Assembly: GCA_026552855.1 (NCBI GenBank)
Contig: JAPMTX010000160.1
Span: 1-34,886, forward strand
Origin: Candidatus Methanoperedens sp.
Lineage (GTDB): Archaea; Halobacteriota; Methanosarcinia; Methanosarcinales; Methanoperedenaceae
Direction of reading: 5' to 3'
DNA: 34,886 bases
Shown: one piece after another, positions 23,138 to 30,985 of the stretch
Layout: every line of letters begins with the position of its first letter
How positions within the stretch are numbered: the stretch's first letter is position 1
Translations under genes and position numbers: made by a program
The notes under the pieces: model-generated
Databases searched by the model: none
What the model was told of the DNA's origin: nothing
The model's input: the letters and a program-made list of their open reading frames with translations, nothing else

Positions 23138-23175
23138 CACTCTGATTGTACTATGATAGCACTACAATCAGAGTG
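23138..23175 (+). promoter_or_regulatory. Perfect 12-bp inverted repeat, candidate operator
   Basis: CACTCTGATTGT (23138-23149) and ACAATCAGAGTG (23164-23175) are perfectly complementary with a 14-nt spacer. The element fills the space between the TATA box and the first start codon and covers the predicted transcription start. It is a good site for repression, most simply by the RHH protein encoded by the first gene. Confidence 0.7.
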
Positions 23176-23177
23176 TT

Positions 23178-23390
23178 ATGCAGGACAAAGTCACCATCAA
23201 AATCCCAAGGAAATTGTACGAGACCTTGCAGGAGATGATAGAAGGGACAGGTTTCTCCAGCACAACGGAGTTCATCGTTTTTATCCTGCGGACGCTGGCT
23301 TCCACCGGCAAGATTAAAGAGGATGATAAGCTCACGGAACAGGAAGTCCAGGTCATAAAAGAAAGGCTCAAAAGACTCGGATATTTATAG
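23178..23390 (+). CDS. Small ribbon-helix-helix protein (RHH1), first gene of the sulfate operon
   Basis: This 70-aa protein has a strand VTIKIPR (5-11), helix LYETLQEMIEGT and a second helix SSTTEFIVFILRTL (27-40), the RHH fold pattern of MetJ/Arc/CopG regulators. A charged C-terminal helix follows and ends KERLKRLGYL. It is encoded immediately downstream of a perfect inverted repeat and 11 nt before the CysD-like gene, so it probably represses its own operon. It shares the tail motif and overall layout with the last gene of the operon (27010-27231), so the two could form heterodimers. Confidence 0.75.
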   Translation: MQDKVTIKIPRKLYETLQEMIEGTGFSSTTEFIVFILRTLASTGKIKEDDKLTEQEVQVIKERLKRLGYL

Positions 23391-23401
23391 GAGAATAAAA
23401 A

Positions 23402-24205
23402 ATGGACCATCTGGACAAACTGGAAAGTCAGAGTATCTATATAATACGGGAAGCATACAAGCAGTTCAAGGACATAGCTGTACTCTGGAGCATAGGAAAA
23501 GATTCCACAACGCTGGTGTGGCTTGTAAGAAAAGCGTTCTACGGCAGGGTACCGTTCCCTGCGCTTCACATAGATACAGGCTACAAGTTCAAGGAAATAT
23601 ATGACTTCAGGGACGAATGGTCAAAAAAATGGGGAATGAGGCTTGTTGTGGGCAGTAATGAAGTGTCGCGCAAATGCGGCATGGGACCCAATGCAGGGGA
23701 TAAACTTTCGTGCTGCGGGCAGTTGAAGACCGAGGCTTTAAAGCAGACGATAGAGAAATACAAATACAAGGCTATACTGCTGGGTATTCGCAGGGATGAG
23801 CACGGCATAAGGGCAAAAGAGCGCATTTTCTCGCCCAGGAACAGGCAGTTTGAGTGGGACTACAAAGACCAGCCTCCTGAGCTGTGGGACCAGTTCAAGA
23901 ACAAACAGCAGGGTGAACAGCATATCAGGGTGCATCCTCTGCTGCACTGGACAGAACTGGATATCTGGATGTACATTCAGAGGGAGCATATTCCTATCGT
24001 AGACCTTTACTTTGCGAAAAACGGCAAAAGATACAGGAGCATAGGATGCGAACCCTGCTGCAACCCCGTGGATTCAGAGGCTGATACTGTCGATAAGATC
24101 GTGGAGGAACTCAGGACAACAAAAGTGGCTGAACGCAGCGGCAGAGCGCAGGACAAGGAAAGGGCGTACATGATGCAGAAATTAAGAGCCCTTGGCTACA
24201 TGTGA
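23402..24205 (+). CDS. cysD: CysD-like sulfate adenylyltransferase subunit with extra Fe-S-type cysteines
   Basis: This 267-aa protein has the PP-loop SIGKDST (30-36), HIDTGYKFKEIYDFRDEW, GIRRDEHGIRAKERI and a C-terminal AERSGRAQDKERA segment, all CysD features. CysD with CysN makes APS from ATP and sulfate. Unlike the CysD proteins I know, it has Cys104-Cys105 (SCCGQLKTEAL) and Cys216-Cys219 with Cys220 (RSIGCEPCC). The CC and CxxC pairs stand where APS reductases hold a [4Fe-4S] cluster. The C-terminal catalytic Cys of reductases is absent: no Cys follows 220. The call is therefore a sulfurylase subunit that may bind Fe-S. GGAG precedes the ATG and cysN is two genes downstream. The last residues are QKLRALGYM. 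Confidence 0.82.
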   Translation: MDHLDKLESQSIYIIREAYKQFKDIAVLWSIGKDSTTLVWLVRKAFYGRVPFPALHIDTGYKFKEIYDFRDEWSKKWGMRLVVGSNEVSRKCGMGPNAGDKLSCCGQLKTEALKQTIEKYKYKAILLGIRRDEHGIRAKERIFSPRNRQFEWDYKDQPPELWDQFKNKQQGEQHIRVHPLLHWTELDIWMYIQREHIPIVDLYFAKNGKRYRSIGCEPCCNPVDSEADTVDKIVEELRTTKVAERSGRAQDKERAYMMQKLRALGYM

Positions 24206-24211
24206 TCTTGC

Positions 24212-25039
24212 ATGGAGATTGAGTCTGTTTTCATCGGGGTTTTCATCGTATCTCTGCTGGCTGAATACATGGATGCCACTATCGGGATGGGATACGGCAC
24301 AACACTGACTCCGCTTCTCCTTCTGATAGGTTTCTCACCCCTGCAGGTAGTGCCCGCTATTTTGCTCTCCCAGTTCCTTTCCGGTATATTCGCTGCAACG
24401 CTGCACCAGGGAGCTGGCAATGTATCCTTTGATTTCAAGAACGATACCGAGCATAAAATCGTTAAGAGATTAGGGAAACTGGGTTATATCCCTAAATCCG
24501 CAGCCGCAAAGGTGGCGATGGTACTTGTCATGTCCAGCATCGTTGGAGTGTTTGCTGCAGTTTTGATCGCATTGATGCTGCCTGTATTTTACCTTAAACT
24601 CTACATAGGGCTTCTTGTTGTCGCAATGGGGGTTATCATAATCGCCAGGCATAAGAGCCGGAATGAATTCTCATGGAAAAAGATCATGGGACTTGGCGTT
24701 CTTGCATCTTTTAACAAGGGCATTTCCGGCGGGGGATACGGTCCGCTCATCGTCTCGGGACAGATCCTTTCCGGGGTGGAGACAAAGAATTCGATCGGCA
24801 TAACCGCGCTGTCTGAAGGGGCTACCTGCTTTATCGGCGTTATAACATATTTCATCGTCGGTACAGGTGTGGACTGGCTGCTGGCTCCGTATCTCGTTCT
24901 AGGTTCTCTGATCTCAGTACCCCTGTCCGTATACACCGTGAAGAGGATGCCGGTAAAGCAGTTCACATTGATCATAGGAGCAGCGACAACATTGCTCGGT
25001 CTATTTTCGCTATATAAACTATTGGGACCCCTGAATTAA
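24212..25039 (+). CDS. TauE/SafE-family membrane permease
   Basis: The 275-aa protein has about eight membrane segments in the two-repeat layout of the TauE/SafE family, with [20 protein letters not shown] (20-39) and the second-repeat match [18 protein letters not shown]. Family members move sulfite, sulfonates or sulfoacetate, and related proteins act as sulfate carriers. Placed between the two ATP sulfurylase subunit genes, the most likely role is sulfate uptake or export of a sulfur anion. The cytoplasmic loop contains [11 protein letters not shown] (84-94), similar to the C-termini of neighbouring products. It starts 6 nt after cysD. Confidence 0.88.
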   Translation: MEIESVFIGVFIVSLLAEYMDATIGMGYGTTLTPLLLLIGFSPLQVVPAILLSQFLSGIFAATLHQGAGNVSFDFKNDTEHKIVKRLGKLGYIPKSAAAKVAMVLVMSSIVGVFAAVLIALMLPVFYLKLYIGLLVVAMGVIIIARHKSRNEFSWKKIMGLGVLASFNKGISGGGYGPLIVSGQILSGVETKNSIGITALSEGATCFIGVITYFIVGTGVDWLLAPYLVLGSLISVPLSVYTVKRMPVKQFTLIIGAATTLLGLFSLYKLLGPLN

Positions 25040-25046
25040 TTCAGGG
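25029..25046 (+). repeat. 18-nt perfect palindrome at the permease-cysN junction
   Basis: CCCTGAATTAATTCAGGG spans the permease stop codon and is followed directly by ACTATAAAAAGAGG and the cysN start. It may form a hairpin just before the cysN ribosome site, or be a protein-binding site. The TATA-like CTATAAAAA is too near the ATG to drive a leaderless transcript. Confidence 0.7.
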
Positions 25047-25064
25047 ACTATAAAAAGAGGAAAA

Positions 25065-26294
25065 ATGAATAACGAAAAATTGAAATTCGTAATCGTGGGA
25101 CACGTTGACCACGGAAAGAGCACATTGATAGGAAGATTGTTATACGACACGAATTCCCTGCCTGAGGGGAAGCTTGAGGAGATAAAACAGCTCTGTGAGA
25201 GCCTCGGCAAGGATATCGAGTTCGGTTATATCATGGACCACCTTGAGGAAGAGCGCGACCAGGGAATTACAATAGATACTGCGCAGACATTCTTTAGTAC
25301 CGGAAAAAGGGATTATGTGATAATCGATGCTCCCGGTCACGTTGAGTTCGTGAAGAACATGATAAGCGGCGCTTCGCAGGCAGAGGCGGCTGTGCTCATC
25401 GTGGACGCAGAAGAGGGCATTAAGGAGCAGACAAAAAGACATGCCTACATCCTCGGGATGCTGGGATTGTCCCAGGTGATCGCGGTCATCAATAAGATGG
25501 ATCTGGTAGATTACGACAGGGAAAGGTTTGAGAGCGTGAAGAAAGACCTGCTGGATTTTCTATCGAATATCAATATAAGACCGTCCTACGTCATACCCAT
25601 CTCAGCAAAAAACGGGGATTTTATAGCTAATAGAACCGGGAATATGGACTGGTATAAGGGTCCCACTCTTCTTGAAGCGCTGGACACCTTCAGAACAAAA
25701 GAAAGCGCCAATAATAAGCCTCTTCGATATGTTGTCCAGGATGTTTACAGCTTCGATAAGCGCATCATTGCAGGAAGGGTTGAGAGCGGCATAATCAGGA
25801 AAGGGGATAAAATCAGGGTACTGCCGTCGGGTGAAGAGACAAAAGTAAAGAGTGTGGAGGAATATCTTAGAAATGTCACTGAAGCAGAAGCCGGGAAGAG
25901 TACAGGAATTACTACTGAGGATAAACTCTTCATCGACAGAGGAAATGTGATCGTGAGCCTGGGCGACCTTCCTGCGGTTACAAACAGGATAAAAGCCAAC
26001 GTTTTCTGGATGGACAGGGTACCGTTTAAGAAAGGGGAGAGCCTGAGGTTCCGCTGTGCAACGCAGGAAGTGAACTGCGAGATAGAGAATATAAGCAGGG
26101 TCATCAACTCTTCTACACTTGAGCTGATCGCCGAAGATGCGGATGAAATAAAAAACAGGGAGGTGGCAAGTATTACTATAAAAACCGACAAGCCTGTAGT
26201 GGTTGAGAACTTCAACAGGATGGAAGAACTCGGAAGGTTCGTGCTTGGAAGAGAGGATACCTGCGCAGGCGGGATAATCACGGAGATGGTATGA
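25065..26294 (+). CDS. cysN: Sulfate adenylyltransferase subunit 1 (GTPase)
   Basis: This 409-aa EF-Tu-like GTPase has G1 GHVDHGKS (12-19), G3 DAPGH (88-92) and G4 NKMD (143-146), then two beta-barrel domains. It has the CysN landmark [20 protein letters not shown] (58-77) that separates CysN from EF-1A. CysN couples GTP hydrolysis to APS formation by CysD. There is no fused APS kinase (CysC) domain, and none is encoded in the window, so APS is the expected product. GAGG precedes the ATG. Its stop overlaps the next start (ATGA), so the following gene is coupled. Confidence 0.93.
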   Translation: MNNEKLKFVIVGHVDHGKSTLIGRLLYDTNSLPEGKLEEIKQLCESLGKDIEFGYIMDHLEEERDQGITIDTAQTFFSTGKRDYVIIDAPGHVEFVKNMISGASQAEAAVLIVDAEEGIKEQTKRHAYILGMLGLSQVIAVINKMDLVDYDRERFESVKKDLLDFLSNINIRPSYVIPISAKNGDFIANRTGNMDWYKGPTLLEALDTFRTKESANNKPLRYVVQDVYSFDKRIIAGRVESGIIRKGDKIRVLPSGEETKVKSVEEYLRNVTEAEAGKSTGITTEDKLFIDRGNVIVSLGDLPAVTNRIKANVFWMDRVPFKKGESLRFRCATQEVNCEIENISRVINSSTLELIAEDADEIKNREVASITIKTDKPVVVENFNRMEELGRFVLGREDTCAGGIITEMV

Positions 26295-27013
26295 TGATAA
26301 TCTTCGCCATCGATGCCCTGGAATACACACTGGTGGAGGAATTCAACTGCAATAACCTGAAGCAGAAGTTCTATGGGAAGACCAATATCAGGGAATTTTC
26401 AGAGCCAAAGACAATGGTTCTCTGGAGTTCCTTTATGACCGGGAGGAATATGGAAAAAGAGATAGTGGCTAAAGGCGACAGGGAGATGTGGAATACCAGA
26501 TTGGATTTTAATGACACGTTCTTCAAACAGTTTGAGAACCCGAAAATAATAGACCTGCCAGGGTTTAACTACATCAAAGAACAGCACGAGATGGAGAGAA
26601 AGCTGCTTAAGGAGTATTTTGATGCAAAAAACGAAGAGGAAAAAAAGAAGGTAAGAACAGCCTATAATAACCTTTCATTCGAACACCACAGGAAAATAAA
26701 ACAGGAGTTCAATGAGGCATTAAAGGGGGACTATGATTTTGTTCTCGGCTATTTCAGTGTGGCAGATGTCATCGGACACCTGAATTTCGGCAACAGGACC
26801 ATGATGAAGATGATATACAGGGATCTGGACGAGATCGCAGGTACTATCGGGGAACCCTATATCGTGCTGTCGGATCACGGTATGGAACCTGTTGGAATCT
26901 TCGGAGACCATTCGAACTACGGGTTCTGGAGCACGGGTTTTAAGGATCTGGGCAGTCCGAGGATAACTGATTTTGCAGGGATGATGAGAGGATTATCGGA
27001 TGTGAAATTATGA
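26291..27013 (+). CDS. Compact alkaline-phosphatase-superfamily enzyme
   Basis: This 240-aa protein has the metal-site pattern of type I phosphodiesterase/nucleotide pyrophosphatase relatives: Asp8 in IIFAIDALE, a nucleophile region [11 protein letters not shown] (41-51, with Thr41 or Ser46/47 as nucleophile), D159-x3-H163 in [14 protein letters not shown] at 194-197 and GDHS at 206-208/209. Most relatives are 400-500 aa, so this is a reduced form. It has no signal peptide and is cytosolic by inspection. Being coupled at both ends (4-nt overlaps) to cysN and the second RHH gene, it probably acts on APS or a nucleotide or sulfate ester made from it. The substrate is inferred. Confidence 0.78.
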   Translation: MMIIFAIDALEYTLVEEFNCNNLKQKFYGKTNIREFSEPKTMVLWSSFMTGRNMEKEIVAKGDREMWNTRLDFNDTFFKQFENPKIIDLPGFNYIKEQHEMERKLLKEYFDAKNEEEKKKVRTAYNNLSFEHHRKIKQEFNEALKGDYDFVLGYFSVADVIGHLNFGNRTMMKMIYRDLDEIAGTIGEPYIVLSDHGMEPVGIFGDHSNYGFWSTGFKDLGSPRITDFAGMMRGLSDVKL

Positions 27014-27231
27014 GTGAAGAATATGGAGTTATAAAGGTACCAAAAGATCTTTTGGAAAAGGTAGAGAAACGCATACATGGAACAGAATTTAAATCGGTAG
27101 ATGAATATACTGCTTTTGTACTGGAGGAAGTCGTCAGAGAAGATGGAGACGAAGAAGCTGAAGAAGTGTTTTCAGAAGAAGATGAGAAAAAAGTAAAGGA
27201 AAGGTTAAGAGCGCTTGGGTATCTGGATTGA
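27010..27231 (+). CDS. Second small ribbon-helix-helix protein (RHH2), last gene of the sulfate operon
   Basis: The 73-aa protein has a strand GVIKVPK (6-12), helix KDLLEKVEKRIHGT and a second helix KSVDEYTAFVLEEVV, then an acidic linker (about 44-58) and a basic tail KKVKERLRALGYLD. It is a diverged partner of the first gene of the operon. Its second helix is more acidic, and the glycine-rich turn is less clear than in RHH1, so it could be an anti-repressor or dimer partner and not a DNA binder. Its ATG overlaps the phosphatase-like stop. Confidence 0.68.
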   Translation: MSEEYGVIKVPKDLLEKVEKRIHGTEFKSVDEYTAFVLEEVVREDGDEEAEEVFSEEDEKKVKERLRALGYLD

Positions 27232-27246
27232 AGAACTGCCGTTTTT
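27232..27246 (+). terminator. Short T-run after the sulfate operon
   Basis: TTTTT (27242-27246) follows RHH2 by about 10 nt, at the junction with the convergent subtilase gene. A run of T is the usual archaeal terminator signal; this one is short. Confidence 0.35.
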
Positions 27247-28461
27247 CTAACCATCCTGAGGATATGCATCCACCCTGCCGTAACCATAGTACTTATCCCA
27301 TCCGGGTGTGCCCAGATCATCGGCAAATTTAATGAGCATAGTGCCTACCTGCTTATTGGTGAAACTCAGGTTATACGACCAGTAGAGCGCTGCAACTCCG
27401 CTTGCATGGGGTGTTGCCATTGATGTACCTGCCATGTAAACATACCTGTTACCAGGATACGTGGAGACGATATCGTGCTCTGCAGTACCATCGCTGCTTC
27501 CGCCCGGCGCCATCAGATCCAGGAAGCTCCCGTACTGGCTGTACGAAGCTCTGGCACCGTTATAACCAAGTGATCCTATTGCAAGAACCCATGGGTATGC
27601 GCCGGGGTAGCTGGGCTGTTCCAATCCGTTATTTCCCGCGGCAGCGATTATGAGTGCTCCCTTGTTCAAAACCGCATATTTCGTGGCATCAGAGGTCAGT
27701 GGATCCGGTAAAGTTCCTCCAAGGCTAATGCTCAGTATCCTTGCACCGTGATCAGCAGCCCATCTTACACCATCTGCCATATCTGAGGTCCAGCACGAAC
27801 CAAATCTATTGCAGACCTTTACCGGCATTACAGTTACATTTGGCGCAACACCTGCCACCCCTTTGCCGTTATTCATCGTGGCTGCGATTATCCCTGCAAC
27901 ATGTGTGCCGTGTCCGTTATCGTCCATCGGGTCAGCATCATTATTGACAAAATCCCATCCCAGACTACTGTTCACTGCAGCGAGGTCTTCATGGGTATAA
28001 TCTACTCCGCTATCTATGACCGCAACAATTACCCGTGGATCGCCTCTGGTAGTATCCCACATTTTGTTCGCACCTATCACGGGCATGCCCCACTGCTGGG
28101 GATACAGGGGGTCGTTGGGCATAAGCTGAATTCTCCCGGTATCAGAAGCCTCTATTACATTCGGGGTCGGAATCTGGATCAGTACATCCTCCTCGATATA
28201 AGCTGCATCCGGTATAGTAAGAATGGATATCTTATTATTCAGAGATGCTGATGGTATATTGAAAATCAATTTCTTATCGAGCGTTTCTCTTACAAATGTT
28301 CCTCCATTACTCTCTACCGCTTTGATTGCATTTTCCTTAGCCGCCTGCGGGTCAAGAGTAATCACTATTCTTGTTGTCTTTCCATCAGTTCCGGGCTGCG
28401 CTGCTGCAAGCACAGTTCCTAAAACCAGTGCGATTATTATGTAAATTGATATTTTATTCAT
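27247..28461 (-). CDS. Secreted subtilisin-like serine protease
   Basis: The protein is 404 aa from ATG 28461, which has GGAGG four nt upstream; a longer reading to 28539 overlaps the previous gene and is rejected. It has a signal peptide (KISIYIIIALVLGTVLAAA), an inhibitor-type propeptide (about 30-95) and an S8 catalytic domain with Asp150 (VIDSGVDYTHEDL), His184 (NGHGTHVAG), oxyanion Asn277 (AAAGNNG) and Ser347 (AGTSMATPH). There is no C-terminal anchor or repeat domain, so it is released or held by surface contacts. It is in line after the gene at 28536 with a 74-nt gap and may be cotranscribed with it. Confidence 0.94.
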   Translation of the reverse strand: MNKISIYIIIALVLGTVLAAAQPGTDGKTTRIVITLDPQAAKENAIKAVESNGGTFVRETLDKKLIFNIPSASLNNKISILTIPDAAYIEEDVLIQIPTPNVIEASDTGRIQLMPNDPLYPQQWGMPVIGANKMWDTTRGDPRVIVAVIDSGVDYTHEDLAAVNSSLGWDFVNNDADPMDDNGHGTHVAGIIAATMNNGKGVAGVAPNVTVMPVKVCNRFGSCWTSDMADGVRWAADHGARILSISLGGTLPDPLTSDATKYAVLNKGALIIAAAGNNGLEQPSYPGAYPWVLAIGSLGYNGARASYSQYGSFLDLMAPGGSSDGTAEHDIVSTYPGNRYVYMAGTSMATPHASGVAALYWSYNLSFTNKQVGTMLIKFADDLGTPGWDKYYGYGRVDAYPQDG

Positions 28462-28535
28462 TTTTACCTCCGATAGATTATTGACTGTTTTATAAAAAAG
28501 AAAAAATGATGGGAATTCCGGATTGAAATTCCCGA

Positions 28536-29372
28536 TCACGATATTAAGTTGTCTATCATTCTTCCTGCACCCAGGTCGTTTAAGAGGGCATACTTAGAAT
28601 CGGGCGTTCCATAGCTTCCGCCGTATACCCATTCTAATGTCTGCACTGTTGCAAGAACTACACCTTTATTAAACTTATAGATAATGTAAACCGGTTTTGT
28701 TGGTGCACCAGCGACTGTCAGTGTGACCACTACGGATGAGGGTTTGATTGGGTCCCCACCTGCATACTTGAAGTAGCCATGCGTGGAAGACATCCAGTAA
28801 TCGAGATCTGCGTCCGTTATTGCTTTAACCGGCCCTTTTGCTGGCGGCAGTGGAACTGCTGGTCCAGTCACGTTGACATCATCCTGATATTCATTAACTG
28901 CGCTGATCCCTCCGGGCAGATTGAATGCCGCAGTCCAGTTGCTTCCCTGCCATCCCCAGGATGCAGCATGGAAGTTGAGCACGCCGCCTGCTGCAACCCA
29001 GTTATATAGTGCTCCTCTGGGGCTTATGTACGGTCCCAGTGCGTCGTAAAGATACTGGGGCTGATCTGAAGAAACAATTACCTGTGAGTAATCGTTCCAG
29101 ACAACATTAGGCAGACCTGCTGCTGTCACTATATCGTAGGGCAGACCCAGTGTTCTGAGCGCATCAGTGCTGGAATTAAATCCCCAGGGCATTTGGTCTT
29201 CTATCAATAAGATTTTCTTTACTCCCTGTGTACCTGGGTTGATTTGAGACGTGCTCGATACCGGCTTATAGCCAGACGGCGCGGTATTTGAACTTTCTGC
29301 TGCATATGCGATACTCATCATAGAGACGAGCACTAGCAATGCAACTCCTATTCTCATTCCTGCTTTTTTCAT
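28536..29372 (-). CDS. Secreted protein with a glutamine-amidotransferase-like fold
   Basis: This 278-aa protein has a signal peptide (RIGVALLVLVSMMSIAYAAE, 7-26) and then a Rossmann-like start VKKILLIEDQMPWGFNSSTD (about 51-70), YDIVTAAGLPNVVW, YSQVIVSSDQ and WVAAGGVLNFHAASWGW. This order resembles secreted ThuA or class I amidotransferase-like domains, but there is no nucleophile-elbow Cys: the protein has no Cys after the signal region. A binding or structural role is more likely than amidotransfer. AAGGAGGAAT precedes the ATG. It leads the subtilase gene, so the two may work together at the surface. Confidence 0.7.
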   Translation of the reverse strand: MKKAGMRIGVALLVLVSMMSIAYAAESSNTAPSGYKPVSSTSQINPGTQGVKKILLIEDQMPWGFNSSTDALRTLGLPYDIVTAAGLPNVVWNDYSQVIVSSDQPQYLYDALGPYISPRGALYNWVAAGGVLNFHAASWGWQGSNWTAAFNLPGGISAVNEYQDDVNVTGPAVPLPPAKGPVKAITDADLDYWMSSTHGYFKYAGGDPIKPSSVVVTLTVAGAPTKPVYIIYKFNKGVVLATVQTLEWVYGGSYGTPDSKYALLNDLGAGRMIDNLIS

Positions 29373-29720
29373 TTTATTCCTCCTTATTTAGAGACCGTTA
29401 TATTACATGCTGGTGCTAACTTCGTAAACTGCATTCTATGGTTATCGGTTATTATCGCAAAAACATAAAAACCTCAACAGGTCACCACATATTTAAACAG
29501 ACTCCGGCTGGTTAGTATTTAACTTATAGTATATCAAGCTTTCTATTTTTCAACTGTAGATTTGCTCATCCATCGTCAGCAGATACTTATGAATTTTGTT
29601 TTGATGAATATCCTTTATATTTTGTCTTTAAATGATGCCTGAGAAATAATTTAAAGATACTAGAATTAAATTTTTGAAGAGAAAGTTTATTAATACCTAG
29701 AAATCTTACTGAGTACGATT
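29373..29720. other. 348-bp divergent intergenic region
   Basis: No gene is seen. The minus-strand stretch GTTTAAATATG near 29486-29496 could be the TATA box of the gene starting at 29372, with a leader of about 90 nt; TTTATTAAT at 29686-29694 suits the plus-strand gene at 29721. The rest is AT-rich with no repeat I can support. Confidence 0.5.
29686..29694 (+). promoter_or_regulatory. TATA box of the COG1361 gene
   Basis: TTTATTAAT is centred about 31 nt before ATG 29721, giving a leader of only a few nucleotides. Confidence 0.5.
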
Positions 29721-30980
29721 ATGTTGAGTAAAAATGTCTTTATTATTATCTTATTAATGTATATTATTCAGCCAGCCATGGGTGCGTTCGAGCCTGGCGA
29801 GGTTGCACCTGCTCAATATCATCAGTTTGTAATTACAGGCGCATCATCCGTTGACTTCTATCCTTCAGACATTAAAACAATCAACGTAACTATACAGAAT
29901 ATTTATAATTATTCTGCATATGGTGTTTCCACGGTAATCGATCCCACCAAAGCAGACCCGATAAAATTTACGCAGCAATTACAGAAATATATCGGCAATG
30001 AGATAGGCCCAAAACGGAACTTTACGATTCAATATGAAGTTTACATCAAGGACACGGTTCCAAAAGGCACATACTATATTCCACTAAGCATCCTCTGGTC
30101 AACTGTCGCGGATGGAACGGTGAAACGCCAGGAGGATCTGTATATTGGGATTCAAGTAGCTGAGAACCCGGATGTTATTAAAATTGATACTGTGAATATT
30201 TCTACGATTCCAGAGGATATCAAGCCCGGAGATACGTTTAAACTGAAGGTTACACTAAAAAACATAGGCAATAGCAAGCTTAACCAGATAAGGGCTGCCC
30301 TGAATGTACAGATGCCGTTCTCAAGCGTTGGATCAAGTACAGAGCAGTATATTTCTGTATTGGAGCCAGGGCAGAGCGCAGAGGCATTATTTAACCTGCA
30401 GGTGGATAAGTCTGCAATCAGCAGGCTGTATAATTTCAATTTTACGCTTGAGTATAAAGATTATACAAACAGGCTGCAATCACAGCAGGGCAGTATAGGG
30501 ATCAATATAGTAGAGTCCTCCGAGGTATATATCCAGGACGTAACCCTTGATCCAACAACTCTTAACCCTGAGAGCGAAGGACTGCTCATGGTTCAGGTAG
30601 CCAATGCAGGGACAAATGAGGTCAAGAACGTGAGGGTCACGGTCTTCGGGGGAGAAAAGATCCTGACCCAGACGCAGAACTTTATAGGAATTATTCGCCC
30701 GGGTCCGAGCAACTCCGAAACCACGTCTTTTGGAGTGAGTGTTGACCCGGAGATAGAGATCGGCGAATATGGATTGAATATCCAGATAAACTATGATGAT
30801 GTGAACGGAGAGCACCGCTCCAGGTCGAACCTGTATATTGTTAAGGTAAATGAGAAAAGTTCGATAATACCTGTATCGGAAGAAACTCTCAATGACATAC
30901 TTTATGCATTTTTATTTGCAGCGATGAGCTATGGGATTTTCATCCTGGTCGGTTTTTTTCAGATAAATAAAAAGAAGTGA
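29721..30980 (+). CDS. COG1361-type surface protein with CARDB-like repeats
   Basis: This 419-aa protein has a signal peptide (NVFIIILLMYIIQPAMGAF), an extracytoplasmic body with repeated beta-sandwich segments (KTINVTIQNIYNYSAYGVST; DTFKLKVTLKNIGNSKLNQI; EGLLMVQVANAGTNEVKNVR) and a C-terminal membrane helix (AFLFAAMSYGIFILVGFF) with a KKK stop signal. These NxG-type repeats mark COG1361/CARDB proteins found at archaeal cell surfaces. Several N-x-S/T sequons are present, so it may be glycosylated. It is followed by a membrane protein and a flippase in the same direction. Confidence 0.8.
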   Translation: MLSKNVFIIILLMYIIQPAMGAFEPGEVAPAQYHQFVITGASSVDFYPSDIKTINVTIQNIYNYSAYGVSTVIDPTKADPIKFTQQLQKYIGNEIGPKRNFTIQYEVYIKDTVPKGTYYIPLSILWSTVADGTVKRQEDLYIGIQVAENPDVIKIDTVNISTIPEDIKPGDTFKLKVTLKNIGNSKLNQIRAALNVQMPFSSVGSSTEQYISVLEPGQSAEALFNLQVDKSAISRLYNFNFTLEYKDYTNRLQSQQGSIGINIVESSEVYIQDVTLDPTTLNPESEGLLMVQVANAGTNEVKNVRVTVFGGEKILTQTQNFIGIIRPGPSNSETTSFGVSVDPEIEIGEYGLNIQINYDDVNGEHRSRSNLYIVKVNEKSSIIPVSEETLNDILYAFLFAAMSYGIFILVGFFQINKKK

Positions 30981-30985
30981 GAATA

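Noticed and set aside
23402-24205. Calling the CysD-like protein an APS or PAPS reductase
   Set aside because: It lacks the C-terminal catalytic Cys, has the CysD tail, and is encoded with cysN. The Cys pairs are reported as a finding instead.
28462-28539. An earlier start for the subtilase
   Set aside because: It would place 26 residues before the signal peptide and ignore the GGAGG site before ATG 28461.
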